From contig NW_027488692.1 in assembly GCF_050948215.1 (NCBI RefSeq), forward strand, positions 62,001 through 126,000: a stretch of DNA of 64,000 bases, written 5' to 3'. Below, piece by piece: positions 39,456 through 54,596 of the stretch (the stretch's first letter is position 1; the number at the start of each line of letters is the position of its first letter). Origin of the DNA: Halictus rubicundus (lineage: Eukaryota > Arthropoda > Insecta > Hymenoptera > Halictidae). The notes below the pieces were generated by a model. That model did no database searches. It was given only the letters and a program-made list of their open reading frames with translations, and was not told the DNA's origin. Both the position numbers and the translations under genes were made by a program.

Positions 39456-40539
39456 CTATCCTCTATCCTATCCTATCCTCTATCCTATCCTATCCTCTAT
39501 CCTATCCTATCCTCTATCCTATCCTATACTGTATGCTATCCTATCCTCTATCCTATCCTATCCTCTATCGTCTCCTGTCCTCTATCCTATCCAATCCCCT
39601 ATCCTATCCTCTATCCTATTCTCTATCCTATCCTATCCTCTATCCTATCCTATCCTCTATCCTATCCTATCCTCTATAATATCCTATCCTCTATCCTATC
39701 CTATACTCTATCCTATCCTATCCTCTATCCTATCCTATACTGTATCCTATCCTATCCTCTACCCTATCCTATCCTCTATCGTCTCCTGTCCTCTATCCTA
39801 TACAATCCCCTATCCTATCCTCTATCGTCTCCTATCCTCTATCCTATCCAATCCCCTATAATATCCTCTATCGTCTCCTATCCTCTATCCTATCCAATCC
39901 CCTATCCTTTCCCCTATCCGATCCTATCCTCTATCGTATCCTATACTCTATCCTATCCAATCCCCTATCCTATCCTCTATCCGATCCTATCCTCTACCCT
40001 ATCCTATCCTCTATCCTATCCTATAATCTATCCTATCGTATCCTATATCCTATCCTATCCTCTATCCTATCCTATCCTCTATCCTATCCTATCCTCTATC
40101 CTATCCTATCCTCTATCTTATCCTATCCTCTATCCTATGCTATCCTCTATCCTATCCTATCCTCTATCATATCCTATGCTCTATCTTATCCTATCCTCTA
40201 TCCTATCCTATCCTCTATCGTCTCCTGTCCTCTACCCTATACAATCCCCTATCCTATCCTCTATCCTATCCTATCCTCTATCCTATACTAAACTCTATCC
40301 TATCTATCCTCTATCCTATACTATCCTCTATCTTATCCTATCCTCTATCCTATCCAATCACCTATCCAATCCTCTATCCTATCCTTTCCTCTATCCTATC
40401 CTATCCTCAATCCTACCCTTTCGTCTATCCTATCCTATCCTCTATCCTATCCTATCCTCTTTCCTATACTATCCTCTATCCTATCCTATCCTCTATCCTA
40501 TCCTATCCTGTATCCTATCCTATCCTATCCTCTATCCTA

Positions 40540-41480
40540 TCCTATCCTCTATCGTCTCCTGTCCTCTATCCTATACAATCCCCTATCCTATCCTCTATCG
40601 TCTCCTATTCTCTATCCTATACAATCCCCTATCCTATCCTCTATCGTCTCCAATTGTCTATCCTATCCAATCCCCTATCCTATCCTCTATCCGATCCTAT
40701 CCTCTATCGTATCCTATACTCTATCCTATCCAATCCCCTATCCTATCCTCTATCCTATCCTATCCTCTATCCCATACTATCCTCTATCCTATCCTATCCT
40801 CTATCCTATACTATCCTCTATCCTATCCTATCCTCTATCCTATCCAATAACCTATCCAATCCTCTATCCTATCCTTTCCTCTATCCTATCCTATCCTCAA
40901 TCCTATCCTATCCGCTATCTTATCCTATCCTCTATCCTATTCTATAATCTATCCTATCCTATCCTCTATCCTATCCTATCCTCTATCCTATCCTATACTG
41001 TATCCTATCCTATCCTCTATCCTATCCTATCCTCTATCGTCTCCTGTCCTCTATCCTATACAATCCCCTATCCTATCCTCTATCGTCTCCTATTCTCTAT
41101 CCTATACAATCCCCTATCCTATCCTATATCGTCTCCAATTGTCTATCCTATCCAATCCCCTATCCTATCCTCTATCCGATCCTATCCTCTATCGTATCCT
41201 ATACTCTATCCTATCCAATCCCCTATCCTATCCTCTATACTATCCTATCCTCTATCCTATACTATCCTCTATCCTATCCTATCCTCTATCCTATACTATC
41301 CTCTATCCTATCCTATCCTCTATCCTATCCAATAACCTATCCAATCCTCTATCCTATCCTCTCCTCTATCCTATCCTATCCTCAATCCTATCCTATCCGC
41401 TATCTTATCCTATCCTCTATCCTATTCTATAATCTATCCTATCCTATCCTCTATCCTATCCTATCCTCTATCCTATCCTA
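40540..41480 (+). repeat. 485-bp tandem duplication
   Basis: GTCTCCTGTCC 40554/41039 and GTCTCCAATTG 40646/41131 are spaced by 485 bp. After about 41480 the two copies differ (CTGTATCC against CTGTATGC). Confidence 0.78.
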
Positions 41481-44400
41481 TACTGTATGCTATCCTATCC
41501 TCTATCCTATCCTATCCTCTATCGTCTCCTGTCCTCTATCCTATACAATCCCCTATCCTATCCTCTATCCTATTCTCTATCCTTTCCTATCCTCTATCCT
41601 ATCCTATCCTCTATAATATCCTATCCTCTATCCTATCCTATACTCTATCCTATCCTATCCTCTATCCTATCCTATCCTCTATCCTATCCTATACTGTATC
41701 CTATCCTATCCTCTACCCTATCCTATCCTCTATCGTCTCCTGTCCTCTATCCTATACAATCCCCTATCCTATCCTCTATCGTCTCCTATCCTCTATCCTA
41801 TCCAATCCCCTATAATATCCTCTATCGTCTCCTATCCTCTATCCTATCCAATCCCCTATCCTTTCCCCTATCCGATCCTATCCTCTATCGTATCCTATAC
41901 TCTATCCTATCCAATCCCCTATCCTATCGTCTATCCGATCCTATCCTCTACCCTATCCTATCCTCTATCCTATCCTATAATCTATCCTATCGTATCCTAT
42001 ATCCTATCCTATCCTCTATCCTATCCTATCCTATCCTCTATCCTATCCTATCCTCTATCCTATCCTATCCTCTATCTTATCCTATCCTCTATCCTATGCT
42101 ATCCTCTATCCTATCCTATCCTCTATCATATCCTATGCTCTATCTTATCCTATCCTCTATCCTATCCTATCCTCTATCGTCTCCTGTCCTCTATCCTATA
42201 CAATCCCCTATCCTATCCTCTATCCTATCCTATCCTCTATCCTATACTAAACTCTATCCTATCTATCCTCTATCCTATACTATCCTCTATCTTATCCTAT
42301 CCTCTTTCCTATCCAATCACCTATCCAATCCTCTATCCTATCCTTTCCTCTATCCTATCCTATCCTCAATCCTACCCTTTCCTCTATCCTATCCTATCCT
42401 CTATCCTATCCTATCCTCTTTCCTATACTAACCTCTATCCTATCCTATCCTCTATCCTATCCTATCCTGTATCCTATCCTATCCTATCCTCTATCCTATC
42501 CTATCCTCTATCGTCTCCGGTCCTCTATCCTATACAATCCCCTATCCTATCCTCTATCGTCTCCTATTCTCTATCCTATACAATCCCCTATCCTATCCTC
42601 TATCGTCTCCAATTGTCTATCCTATCCAATCCCCTATCCTATCCTCTATCCGATCCTATCCTCTATCGTATCCTATACTCTATCCTATCCAATCCCCTAT
42701 CCTATCCTCTATCCTATCCTATCCTCTATCCCATACTATCCTCTATCCTATCCTATCCTCTATCCTATACTATCCTCTATCCTATCCTATCCTCTATCCT
42801 ATCCAATAACCTATCCAATCCTCTATCCTATCCTTTCCTCTATCCTATCCTATCCTCAAACCTATCCTATCCGCTATCTTATCCTATCCTCTATCCTATT
42901 CTATAATCTATCCTATCCTATCCTCTATCCTATCCTATCCTCTATCCTATCCTATCCTCTATCCTATCCTATCCTCTATCCTATCCTATCCTCTATCCTA
43001 TCCTATCCTCTATCCTATCCTATACTGTATGCTATCCTATCCTCTATCCTATCCTATCCTCTATCGTCTCCTGTCCTCTATCCTATACAATCCCCTATCC
43101 TATCCTCTATCCTATTCTCTATCCTATCCTATCCTCTATCCTATCCTATCCTCTATCCTATCCTATCCTCTATAATATCCTATCCTCTATCCTATCTTAT
43201 CCTATCCTCTATCCTATGCTATCCTCTATCCTATCCTATCCTCTATCATATCCTATGCTCTATCTTATCCTATCCTCTATCCTATCCTATCCTCTATCGT
43301 CTCCTGTCCTCTATCCTATACAATCCCCTATCCTATCCTCTATCCTATCCTATCCTCTATCCTATACTAAACTCTATCCTATCTATCCTCTATCCTATAC
43401 TATCCTCTATCTTATCCTATCCTCTATCCTATCCAATCACCTATCCAATCCTCTATCCTATCCTTTCCTCTATCCTATCCTATCCTCAATCCTACCCTTT
43501 CCTCTATCCTATCCTATCCTCTATCCTATCCTATCCTCTATCCTATACTATCCTCTATCCTATCCTATCCTCTATCCTATCCTATCCTGTATCCTATCCT
43601 ATCCTATCCTCTATCCTATCCTATCCTGTATCCTATCCTATCCTATCCTCTATCCTATCCTATCCTCTATCGTCTCCTATTCTCTATCCTATACAATCCC
43701 CTATCCTATCCTCTATCGTCTCCAATTGTCTATCCTATCCAATCCCCTATCCTATCCTCTATCCGATCCTATCCTCTATCGTATCCTATACTCTATCCTA
43801 TCCAATCCCCTATCCTATCCTCTATCCTATCCTATCCTCTATCCTATACTATCCTCTATCCTATCCTATCCTCTATCCTATCCAATAACCTATCCAATCC
43901 TCTATCCTATCCTTTCCTCTATCCTATCCTATCCTCAATCCTATCCTATCGGCTATCTTATCCTATCCTCTATCCTATTCTATAATCTATCCTATCCTAT
44001 CCTCTATCCTATCCTATCCTCTATCCTATCCTATACTGTATCCTATCCTATCCTCTATCCTATCCTATCCTCTATCGTCTCCTGTCCTCTATCCTATACA
44101 ATCCCCTATCCTATACTCTATCGTCTCCTATCCTCTATCCTATCCAATCCCCTATAATATCCTCTATCGTCTCCTATCCTCTATCCTATCCAATCCCCTA
44201 TCCTTTCCCCTATCCGATCCTATCCTCTATCGTATCCTATACTCTATCCTATCCAATCCCCTATCCTATCCTCTATCCGATCCTATCCTCTACCCTATCC
44301 TATCCTCTATCCTATCCTATAATCTATCCTATCGTATCCTATATCCTATCCTATCCTCTATCCTATCCTATCCTCTATCCTATCCTATCCTCTATCTTAT

Positions 44401-46149
44401 CCTATCCTCTATCCTATGCTATCCTCTATCCTATCCTATCCTCTATCATATCCTATGCTCTATCTTATCCTATCCTCTATCCTATCCTATCCTCTATCGT
44501 CTCCTGTCCTCTATCCTATACAATCCCCTATCCTATCCTCTATCCTATCCTATCCTCTATCCTATACTAAACTCTATCCTATCTATCCTCTATCCTATAC
44601 TATCCTCTATCTTATCCTATCCTCTATCCTATCCAATCACCTATCCAATCCTCTATCCTATCCTTTCCTCTATCCTATCCTATCCTCAATCCTACCTTTT
44701 CCTCTATCCTATCCTATCCTCTATCCTATCCTATCCTCTATCCTATACTATCCTCTATCCTATCCTATCCTCTATCCTAACCTATCCTGTATCCTATCCT
44801 ATCCTATCCTCTATCCTATCCTATCCTGTATCCTATCCTATCCTATCCTCTATCCTATCCTATCCTCTATCGTCTCCTGTCCTCTATCCTATACAATCCC
44901 CTACCCTATCCTCTATCGTCTCCTATTCTCTATCCTATACAATCCCCTATCCTATCCTCTATCGTCTCCAATTGTCTATCCTATCCAATCCCCTATCCTA
45001 TCCTCTATCCGATCCTATCCTCTATCGTATCCTATACTCTATCCTATCCAATAACCTATCCAATCCTCTATCCTATCCTTTCCTCTATCCTATCCTATCC
45101 TCAATCCTATCCTATCCGCTATCTTATCCTATCCTCTATCCTATTCTATAATCTATCCTATCCTATCCTCTATCCTATCCTATCCTCTATCCTATCCTAT
45201 ACTGTATCCTATCCTATCCTCTATCCTATCCTATCCTCTATCGTCTCCTGTCCTCTATCCTATACAATCCCCTATCCTATCCTCTATCGTCTCCTATCCT
45301 CTATCCTATCCAATCCCCTATAATATCCTCTATCGTCTCCTATCCTCTATCCTATCCAATCCCCTATCCTTTCCCCTATCCGATCCTATCCTCTATCGTA
45401 TCCTATACTCTATCCTATCCAATCCCCTATCCTATCCTCTATCCGATCCTATCCTCTACCCTATCCTATCCTCTATCCTATCCTATAATCTATCCTATCG
45501 TATCCTATATCCTATCCTATCCTCTATCCTATCCTATCCTCTATCCTATCCTATCCTCTATCTTATCCTATCCTCTATCCTATGCTATCCTCTATCCTAT
45601 GCTATCCTCTATCCTATCCTATCCTCTATCATATCCTATCCTCTATCCTATCCTATCCTCTATCGTCTCCTGTCCTCTATCCTATACAATCCCCTATCCT
45701 ATCCTCTATCCTATCCTATCCTCTATCCTATACTAAACTCTATCCTATCTATCCTCTATCCTATACTATCCTCTATCTTATCCTATCCTCTATCCTATCC
45801 AATCACCTATCCAATCCTCTATCCTATCCTTTCCTCTATCCTATCCTATCCTCAATCCTACCCTTTCCTCTATCCTATCCTATCCTCTATCCTATCCTAT
45901 CCTCTATCCTATACTATCCTCTATCCTATCCTATCCTCTATCCTATCCTATCCTGTATCCTATCCTATCCTATCCTCTATCCTATCCTATCCTCTATCGT
46001 CTCCTGTCCTCTATCCTATACAATCCCCTATCCTATCCTCTATCGTCTCCTATTCTCTATCCTATACAATCCCCTATCCTATCCTCTATCGTCTCCAATT
46101 GTCTATCCTATCCAATCCCCTATCCTATCCTCTATCCGATCCTATCCTC

Positions 46150-46370
46150 TATCCTATCCTATCCTCTATCCTATCCTATCCTCTATCCTATCCTATCCTC
46201 TATCCTATCCTATCCTCTATCCTATCCTATCCTCTATCCTATCCTATCCTCTATCCTATCCTATCCTCTATCCTATCCTATCCTCTATCCTATCCTATCC
46301 TCTATCCTATCCTATCCTCTATCCTATCCTATCCTCTATCCTATCCTATCCTCTATCCTATCCTATCCTC
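46150..46370 (+). repeat. Perfect 17-mer tract, 13 copies
   Basis: 221 bp = 13 x 17 between the CCGATCC unit and the TATGCTC unit (TATG at 46381). It is followed by six exact monomers (46388-46489) and the junction at 46505. It corresponds to 1908-2111 and 27692-27924. Confidence 0.88.
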
Positions 46371-46504
46371 TATCCTATCCTATGCTCTATCCTATCCTAT
46401 CCTCTATCCTATCCTATCCTCTATCCTATCCTATCCTCTATCCTATCCTATCCTCTATCCTATCCTATCCTCTATCCTATCCTATCCTCTATCCTATCCT
46501 ATCC

Positions 46505-48229
46505 TATCTTCAACCCTATCCTATCCTCATTCGTATCGTATACTCCATCCTAACATATCCGCTATCCTATCCTATCCTCTACCCTATAATATCCTCTATC
46601 CTATTAAATCCTCTATCCTATCCTCTATCCTATCCTATCCTTTCCTCTATCCTATCCAATCCCCTATCCTATCCTCTATTCTATCCTTTCCACTACCCTA
46701 TACTTTCCTCTATCCTATCCTATCCTCCATAAGATTGTATCCTCTATCCTATCCCGTCCTCTATCCTATAATATCATCTATCCTATCATATCTTGTATTA
46801 TATCCTATCCTCTATAATATCCGAGCCTCTAACCTATCCTATCCTCAATCCTATCCTATCCTCTATCCTATCCAATCCCCTATCATATCGTGTATCGTAT
46901 CCTATCCTCTATCATATCCAATCCAATATCCTATCCTCTATCCTATCCTATCCTATCCTCAACCCTATCCTATCCTCATTCGTATCCTATACTCCATCCT
47001 AACCTATCCGCTATCCTATCCTATCCTATCCTTTATCCTATCCTATCCTCTATCCTACCCTATCCTCTATCCTATCCTATCCTCTATCGTATTATATCCT
47101 CTATCCTATCCTATCCTCTACCCTATCCTATCCTCTATCCTATCCTATCCTCTTTCCTATACAATCCCCTATCCTATCCTCTATCCTATCCAATCCCCTA
47201 TCCTATCCTCTATCCTATCCTATCCTCTATAATATCGTATCCTCCATCCTATCCTATCCACTATCCTATCCAAACCCCTATCTTATCCTCTATCTTATCC
47301 TATCCTATCCAATCCTCTATCATATCCTCTATCTTATCCTATCCTATCCAATCCTCTAACCTATCCTCTATCCTATCGTATCCTCTATCCTACCCTATCC
47401 TCTATCCTATCCTATCCTCTATCGTGTCCTATCCTCTATCGTATTATATCCTCTATCCTATACAATCCCCTATCCTATCCTCTATCCTATCCAATCCCCT
47501 ATCCTATCCTCTATCGTCTCCTATCCTCTATCCTATCCAATCCCCTATACTATCCTCTATCCTATCCTATCCTCTATAATATCGTATCCTCCATCCTATC
47601 CTATCCACTATCCTATCCAATCCCCTATCTTATCCTCTATCTTATCCTATCCTATCCAATCCTCTAACCTATCCTCTATCCTATCGTATCCTCTATCCTA
47701 CCCTATCCTCTATCCTATCCTATCCTCTATCGTGTCATATCCTCTATCGTATTATATCCTCTATCCTATCCAATCCTCTATCCCATCCTCTATCCCGACC
47801 TATCCTCTATCCTATCCTATCCTCTATCCTATCCTAACCTCTATCCTATCCTATCCTCTATCCTATCCTCTATCCTATCCTTTCCACTACCCTATACTTT
47901 CCTCTATCCTATTATATCCTCCATAAGATCGTATCCTCTATCCTATCCCGTCCTCTATCCTATAATATCATCTATCCTATCATATCCTGTATTATATCCT
48001 ATCCCCTATCATATCGTCTATCGTATCCTATCCTCTATCATATCCAATCCTATATCCTATCCTCTATCCTATCCTATCCTATCCTCAACCCTATCCTATC
48101 CTCATTCGTATCCTATACTCCATCCTAACCTATCCGCTATCCTATCCTATCCTATCCTCTATCCTATCCTATCCTCTATCCTACCCTATCCTCTATCCTA
48201 TCCTATCATCTATCGTATTATATCCTCTA
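46505..48229 (+). repeat. Family B block B6
   Basis: Core markers at 46727 (rare CCATAAGATTG type, otherwise only at 28659) and 47921. It matches B5 at offset 18068 around 28.6-29.2 kb and at about 17730 around 29.8-30.2 kb, so it is a shortened copy of the start of B5. It returns to A sequence with no special junction motif. Confidence 0.75.
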
Positions 48230-48299
48230 TCCTATCCTATCCTCAATCCTATCCTATCCGCTATCTTATCCTATCCTCTATCCTATTCTATAATCTATC

Positions 48300-51200
48300 C
48301 TATCCTATCCTCTATCCTATCCTATCCTCTATCCTATCCTATCCTCTATCCTATCCTATCCTCTATCCTATCCTATCCTCTATCCTATCCTATACTGTAT
48401 GCTATCCTATCCTCTATCCTATCCTATCCTCTATCGTCTCCTGTCCTCTATCCTATACAATCCACTATCCTATTCTCTATCCTATTCTCTATCCTATCCT
48501 ATCCTCTATCCTATCCTATCCTCTATCCTATCCTATCCTCTATAATATCCTATCCTCTATCCTATCCTATACTCTATCCTATCCTATCCTCTATCCTATC
48601 CTATCCTCTATCCTATCCTATACTGTATCCTATCCTATCCTCTACCCTATCCTATCCTCTATCGTCTCCTGTCCTCTATCCTATACAATCCCCTATCCTA
48701 TCCTCTATCGTCTCCTATCCTCTATCCTATCCAATCCCCTATAATATCCTCTATCGTCTCCTATCCTCTATCCTATCCAATCCCCTATCCTTTCCCCTAT
48801 CCGATCCTATCCTCTATCGTATCCTATACTCTATCCTATCCAATCCCCTATCCTATCCTCTATCCGATCCTATCCTCTACCCTATCCTATCCCCTATCCT
48901 ATCCTATAATCTATCCTATCGTATCCGATATCCTATCCTATCCTCTATCCTATCCTATCCTCTATCCTATCCTATCCTCTATCCTATCCTATCCTCTATC
49001 TTATCCTATCCTCTATCCTATGCTATCCTCTATCCTATCCTATCCTCTATCATATCCTATGCTCTATCTTATCCTATCCTCTATCCTATCCTATCCTCTA
49101 TCGTCTCCTGTCCTCTATCCTATACAATCCCCTATCCTATCCTCTATCCTATCCTATCCTCTATCCTATACTAAACTCTATCCTATCTATCCTCTATCCT
49201 ATACTATCCTCTATCTTATCCTATCCTCTATCCTATCCAATCACCTATCCAATCCTCTATCCTATCCTTTCCTCTATCCTATCCTATCCTCAATCCTACC
49301 CTTTCCTCTATCCTATCCTATCCTCTATCCTATCCTATCCTCTTTCCTATACTATCCTCTATCCTATCCTATCCTATCCTCTATCCTATCCTATCCTGTA
49401 TCCTATCCTATCCTATCCTCTATCCTATCCTATCCTGTATCCTATCCTATCCTATCCTCTATCCTATCCTATCCTCTATCGTCTCCTGTCCTCTATCCTA
49501 TACAATCCCCTATCCTATCCTCTATCGTCTCCAATTGTCTATCCTATCCAATCCCCTATCCTATCCTCTATCCGATCCTATCCTCTATCGTATCCTATAC
49601 TCTATCCTATCCAATCCCCTATCCTATCCTCTATCCTATCCTATCCTCTATCCCATACTATCCTCTATCCTATCCTATCCTCTATCCTATACTATCCTCT
49701 ATCCTATCCTATCCTCTATCCTATCCAATAACCTATCCAATCCTCTATCCTATCCTTTCCTCTATCCTATCCTATCCTCAATCCTATCCTATCCGCTATC
49801 TTATCCTATCCTCTATCCTATTCTATAATCTATCCTATCCTATCCTCTATCCTATCCTATCCTCTATCCTATCCTATACTGTATCCTATCCTATCCTCTA
49901 TCCTATCCTATCCTCTATCGTCTCCTGTCCTCTATCCTATACAATCCCCTATCCTATCCTCTATCGTCTCCTATCCTCTATCCTATCCAATCCCCTATAA
50001 TATCCTCTATCGTCTCCTATCCTCTATCCTATCCAATCCCCTATCCTTTCCCCTATCCGATCCTATCCTCTATCGTATCCTATAATCTATCCTATCCAAT
50101 CCCCTATCCTATCCTCTATCCGATCCTATCCTCTACCCTATCCTATCCTCTATCCTATCCTATAATCTATCCTATCGTATCCTATATCCTATTATATCCT
50201 CTATCCTATCCTATCCTCTATCCTATCCTATCCTCTATCTTATCCTATCCTCTATCGCCTCCTGTCCTCTATCCTATACAATCCCCTATCCTATCATCTA
50301 TCCTATCCTATCCTCTATCCTATACTAAACTCTATCCTATCTATCCTCTATCCTATACTATCCTCTATCTTATCCTATCCTCTATCCTATCCAATCACCT
50401 ATCCAATCCTCTATCCTATCCTTTCCTCTATCCTATCCTATCCTCAATCCTACCCTTTCCTCTATCCTATCCTATCCTCTATCCTATCCTATCCTCTATC
50501 CTATACTATCCTCTATCCTATCCTATCCTCTATCCTATCCTATCCTGTATCCTATCCTATCCTATCCTCTATCCTATCCTATCCTCTATCCTATCCTATC
50601 CTCTATCCTATCCTATACTGTATCCTATCCTATCCTATCCTCTATCCTATCCTATCCTCTATCGTCTCCTGTCCTCTATCCTATACAATCCCCTATCCTA
50701 TCCTCTATCGTCTCCTATTCTCTATCCTATACAATCCCCTATCCTATCCTCTATCGTCTCCAATTGTCTATCCTATCCAATCCCCTATCCTATCCTCTAT
50801 CCGATCCTATCCTCTATCGTATCCTATACTCTATCCTATCCAATAACCTATCCAATCCTCTATCCTATCCTTTCAACTATCCTATCCTATCCTCAATCCT
50901 ATCCTATCCGCTATCTTATCCTATCCTCTATCCTATTCTATAATCTATCCTATCCTATCCTCTATCCTATCCTATCCTCTATCCTATCCTATCCTCTATC
51001 CTATCCTATCCTCTATCCTATCCTATACTGTATCCTATCCTATCCACTATCCTATCCTATCCTCTATCGTCTCCTGTCCTCTATCCTATACAATCCCCTA
51101 TCCTATCCTCTATCGTCTCCTATCCTCTATCCTATCCGATCCCCTATAATATCCTCTATCGTCTCCTATCCTCTATCCTATCCAATCCCCTATCCTTTCC

Positions 51201-53735
51201 CCTATCCGATCCTATCCTCTATCGTATCCTATACTCTATCCTATCCAATCCCCTATCCTATCCTCTATCCGATCCTATCCTCTACCCTATCCTATCCTCT
51301 ATCCTATCCTATAATCTATCCTATCGTATCCTATATCCTATCCTATCCTCTATCCTATCCTATCCTCTATCCTATCCTATCCTCTATCTTATCCTATCCT
51401 CTATCCTATGCTATCCTCTATCCTATGCTATCCTCTATCCTATCCTATCCTCTATCATATCCTATCCTCTATCCTATCCTATCCTCTATCGTCTCCTGTC
51501 CTCTATCCTATACAATCCCCTATCCTATCCTCTATCCTATCCTATCCTCTATCCTATACTAAACTCTATCCTATCTATCCTCTATCCTATACTATCCTCT
51601 ATCTTATCCTATCCTCTATCCTATCCAATCACCTATCCAATCCTCTATCCTATCCTTTCCTCTATCCTATCCTATCCTCAATCCTACCCTTTCCTCTATC
51701 CTATCCTATCCTCTATCCTATCCTATCCTCTATCCTATACTATCCTCTATCCTATCCTATCCTCTATCCTATCCTATCCTCTATCCTATCCTATCCTCTA
51801 TCCTATCCTATCCTCTATCCTATCCTATACTGTATGCTATCCTATCCTCTATCCTATCCTATCCTCTATCGTCTCCTGTCCTCTATCCTATACAATCCAC
51901 TATCCTATCCTCTATCCTATTCTCTATCCTATCCTATCCTCTATCCTATCCTATCCTCTATCCTATCCTATCCTCTATAATATCCTATCCTCTATCCTAT
52001 CCTATACTCTATCCTATCCTATCCTCTATCCTATCCTATCCTCTATCCTATCCTATACTGTATCCTATCCTATCCTCTACCCTATCCTATCCTCTATCGT
52101 CTCCTGTCCTCTATCCTATACAATCCCCTATCCTATCCTCTATCGTCTCCTATCCTCTATCCTATCCAATCCCCTATAATATCCTCTATCGTCTCCTATC
52201 CTCTATCCTATCCAATCCCCTATCCTTTCCCCTATCCGATCCTATCCTCTATCGTATCCTATACTCTATCCTATCCAATCCCCTATCCTATCCTCTATCC
52301 GATCCTATCCTCTACCCTATCCTATCCCCTATCCTATCCTATAATCTATCCTATCGTATCCGATATCCTATCCTATCCTCTATCCTATCCTATCCTCTAT
52401 CCTATCCTATCCTCTATCCTATCCTATCCTCTATCTTATCCTATCCTCTATCCTATGCTATCCTCTATCCTATCCTATCCTCTATCATATCCTATGCTCT
52501 ATCTTATCCTATCCTCTATCCTATCCTATCCTCTATCGTCTCCTGTCCTCTATCCTATACAATCCCCTATCCTATCCTCTATCCTATCCTATCCTCTATC
52601 CTATACTAAACTCTATCCTATCTATCCTCTATCCTATACTATCCTCTATCTTATCCTATCCTCTATCCTATCCAATCACCTATCCAATCCTCTATCCTAT
52701 CCTTTCCTCTATCCTATCCTATCCTCAATCCTACCCTTTCCTCTATCCTATCCTATCCTCTATCCTATCCTATCCTCTTTCCTATACTATCCTCTATCCT
52801 ATCCTATCCTATCCTCTATCCTATCCTATCCTGTATCCTATCCTATCCTATCCTCTATCCTATCCTATCCTGTATCCTATCCTATCCTATCCTCTATCCT
52901 ATCCTATCCTCTATCGTCTCCTGTCCTCTATCCTATACAATCCCCTATCCTATCCTCTATCGTCTCCAATTGTCTATCCTATCCAATCCCCTTTCCTATC
53001 CTCTATCCGATCCTATCCGATATCGTATCCTATACTCTATCCTATCCAATCCCCTATCCTATCCTCTATCCTATCCTATCCTCTATCCCATACTATCCTC
53101 TATCCTATCCTATCCTCTATCCTATACTATCCTCTATCCTATCCTATCCTCTATCCTATCCAATAACCTATCCAATCCTCTATCCTATCCTTTCCTCTAT
53201 CCTATCCTATCCTCAATCCTATCCTATCCGCTATCTTATCCTATCCTCTATCCTATTCTATAATCTATCCTATCCTATCCTCTATCCTATCCTATCCTCT
53301 ATCCTATCCTATACTGTATCCTATCCTATCCTCTATCCTATCCTATCCTCTATCGTCTCCTGTCCTCTATCCTATACAATCCCCTATCCTATCCTCTATC
53401 GTCTCCTATCCTCTATCCTATCCAATCCCCTATAATATCCTCTATCGTCTCCTATCCTCTATCCTATCCAATCCCCTATCCTTTCCCCTATCCGATCCTA
53501 TCCTCTATCGTATCCTATACTCTATCCTATCCAATCCCCTATCCTATCCTCTATCCGATCCTATCCTCTACCCTATCCTATCCTCTATCCTATCCTATAA
53601 TCTATCCTATCGTATCCTATATCCTATTATATCCTCTATCCTATCCTATCCTCTATCCTATCCTATCCTCTATCTTATCCTATCCTCTATCGCCTCCTGT
53701 CCTCTATCCTATACAATCCCCTATCCTATCCTCTA
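48300..53735 (+). repeat. Tandem 3435-bp repeat (young)
   Basis: 48.30-50.30 kb and 51.73-53.73 kb align at a constant offset of 3435, with shared rare variants such as CGATATCC (near 48926) and CGCCTCCTGTCC (50256 and 53691). Only scattered substitutions were noticed, for example CCCCTTTCC near 52990 and CCGATATCG near 53018 in the right copy. The right copy diverges at about 53735. Confidence 0.8.
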
Positions 53736-54392
53736 TCCTATCCTATAATCTATCCTATCGTATCCTATATCCTATCCTATCCTCTATCCTATCCTATCCT
53801 CTATCCTATCCTATCCTCTATCTTATCCTATCCTCTATCCTATGCTATCCTCTATCCTATGCTATCCTCTATCCTATCCTATCCTCTATCATATCCTATC
53901 CTCTATCCTATCCTATCCTCTATCGTCTCCTGTCCTCTATCCTATACAATCCCCTATCCTATCCTCTATCCTATCCTATCCTCTATCCTATACTAAACTC
54001 TATCCTATCTATCCTCTATCCTATACTATCCTCTATCTTATCCTATCCTCTATCCTATCCAATCACCTATCCAATCCTCTATCCTATCCTTTCCTCTATC
54101 CTATCCTATCCTCAATCCTACCCTTTCCTCTATCCTATCCTATCCTCTATCCTATCCTATCCTCTATCCTATACTATCCTCTATCCTATCCTATCCTCTA
54201 TCCTATCCTATCCTGTATCCTATCCTATCCTATCCTCTATCCTATCCTATCCTCTATCGTCTCCTGTCCTCTATCCTATACAATCCCCTATCCTATCCTC
54301 TATCGTCTCCTATTCTCTATCCTATACAATCCCCTATCCTATCCTCTATCGTCTCCAATTGTCTATCCTATCCAATCCCCTATCCTATCCTC

Positions 54393-54596
54393 TATCCTAT
54401 CCTATCCTCTATCCTATCCTATCCTCTATCCTATCCTATCCTCTATCCTATCCTATCCTCTATCCTATCCTATCCTCTATCCTATCCTATCCTCTATCCT
54501 ATCCTATCCTCTATCCTATCCTATCCTCTATCCTATCCTATCCTCTATCCTATCCTATCCTCTATCCTATCCTATCCTCTATCCTATCCTATCCTC
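54393..54596 (+). repeat. Perfect 17-mer tract, 12 copies
   Basis: 204 bp = 12 x 17 preceded by one 12-mer (54381-54392). Unlike its three counterparts it lacks the CCGATCC unit. It is followed by the TATGCTC unit (54607) and five exact monomers (54614-54698) before the junction at 54714. Confidence 0.87.

Larger units (their letters stand above)
36963..46504 (+). repeat. Family A block A6 (9.5 kb)
   Basis: The longest A block, with GTCTCCAATTGTC at 37208, 38403, 40646, 41131, 42605, 43718, 44964 and 46091. Spacing is irregular (1195, 2243, 485, 1474, 1113, 1246 and 1127 bp), so no single higher-order unit dominates. Nested duplications of about 1.33 kb (37.3-39.5 kb) and 485 bp (40.5-41.5 kb) are visible. 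Perfect 17-mer runs (46150-46370, 46388-46489) end the block. Confidence 0.78.
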
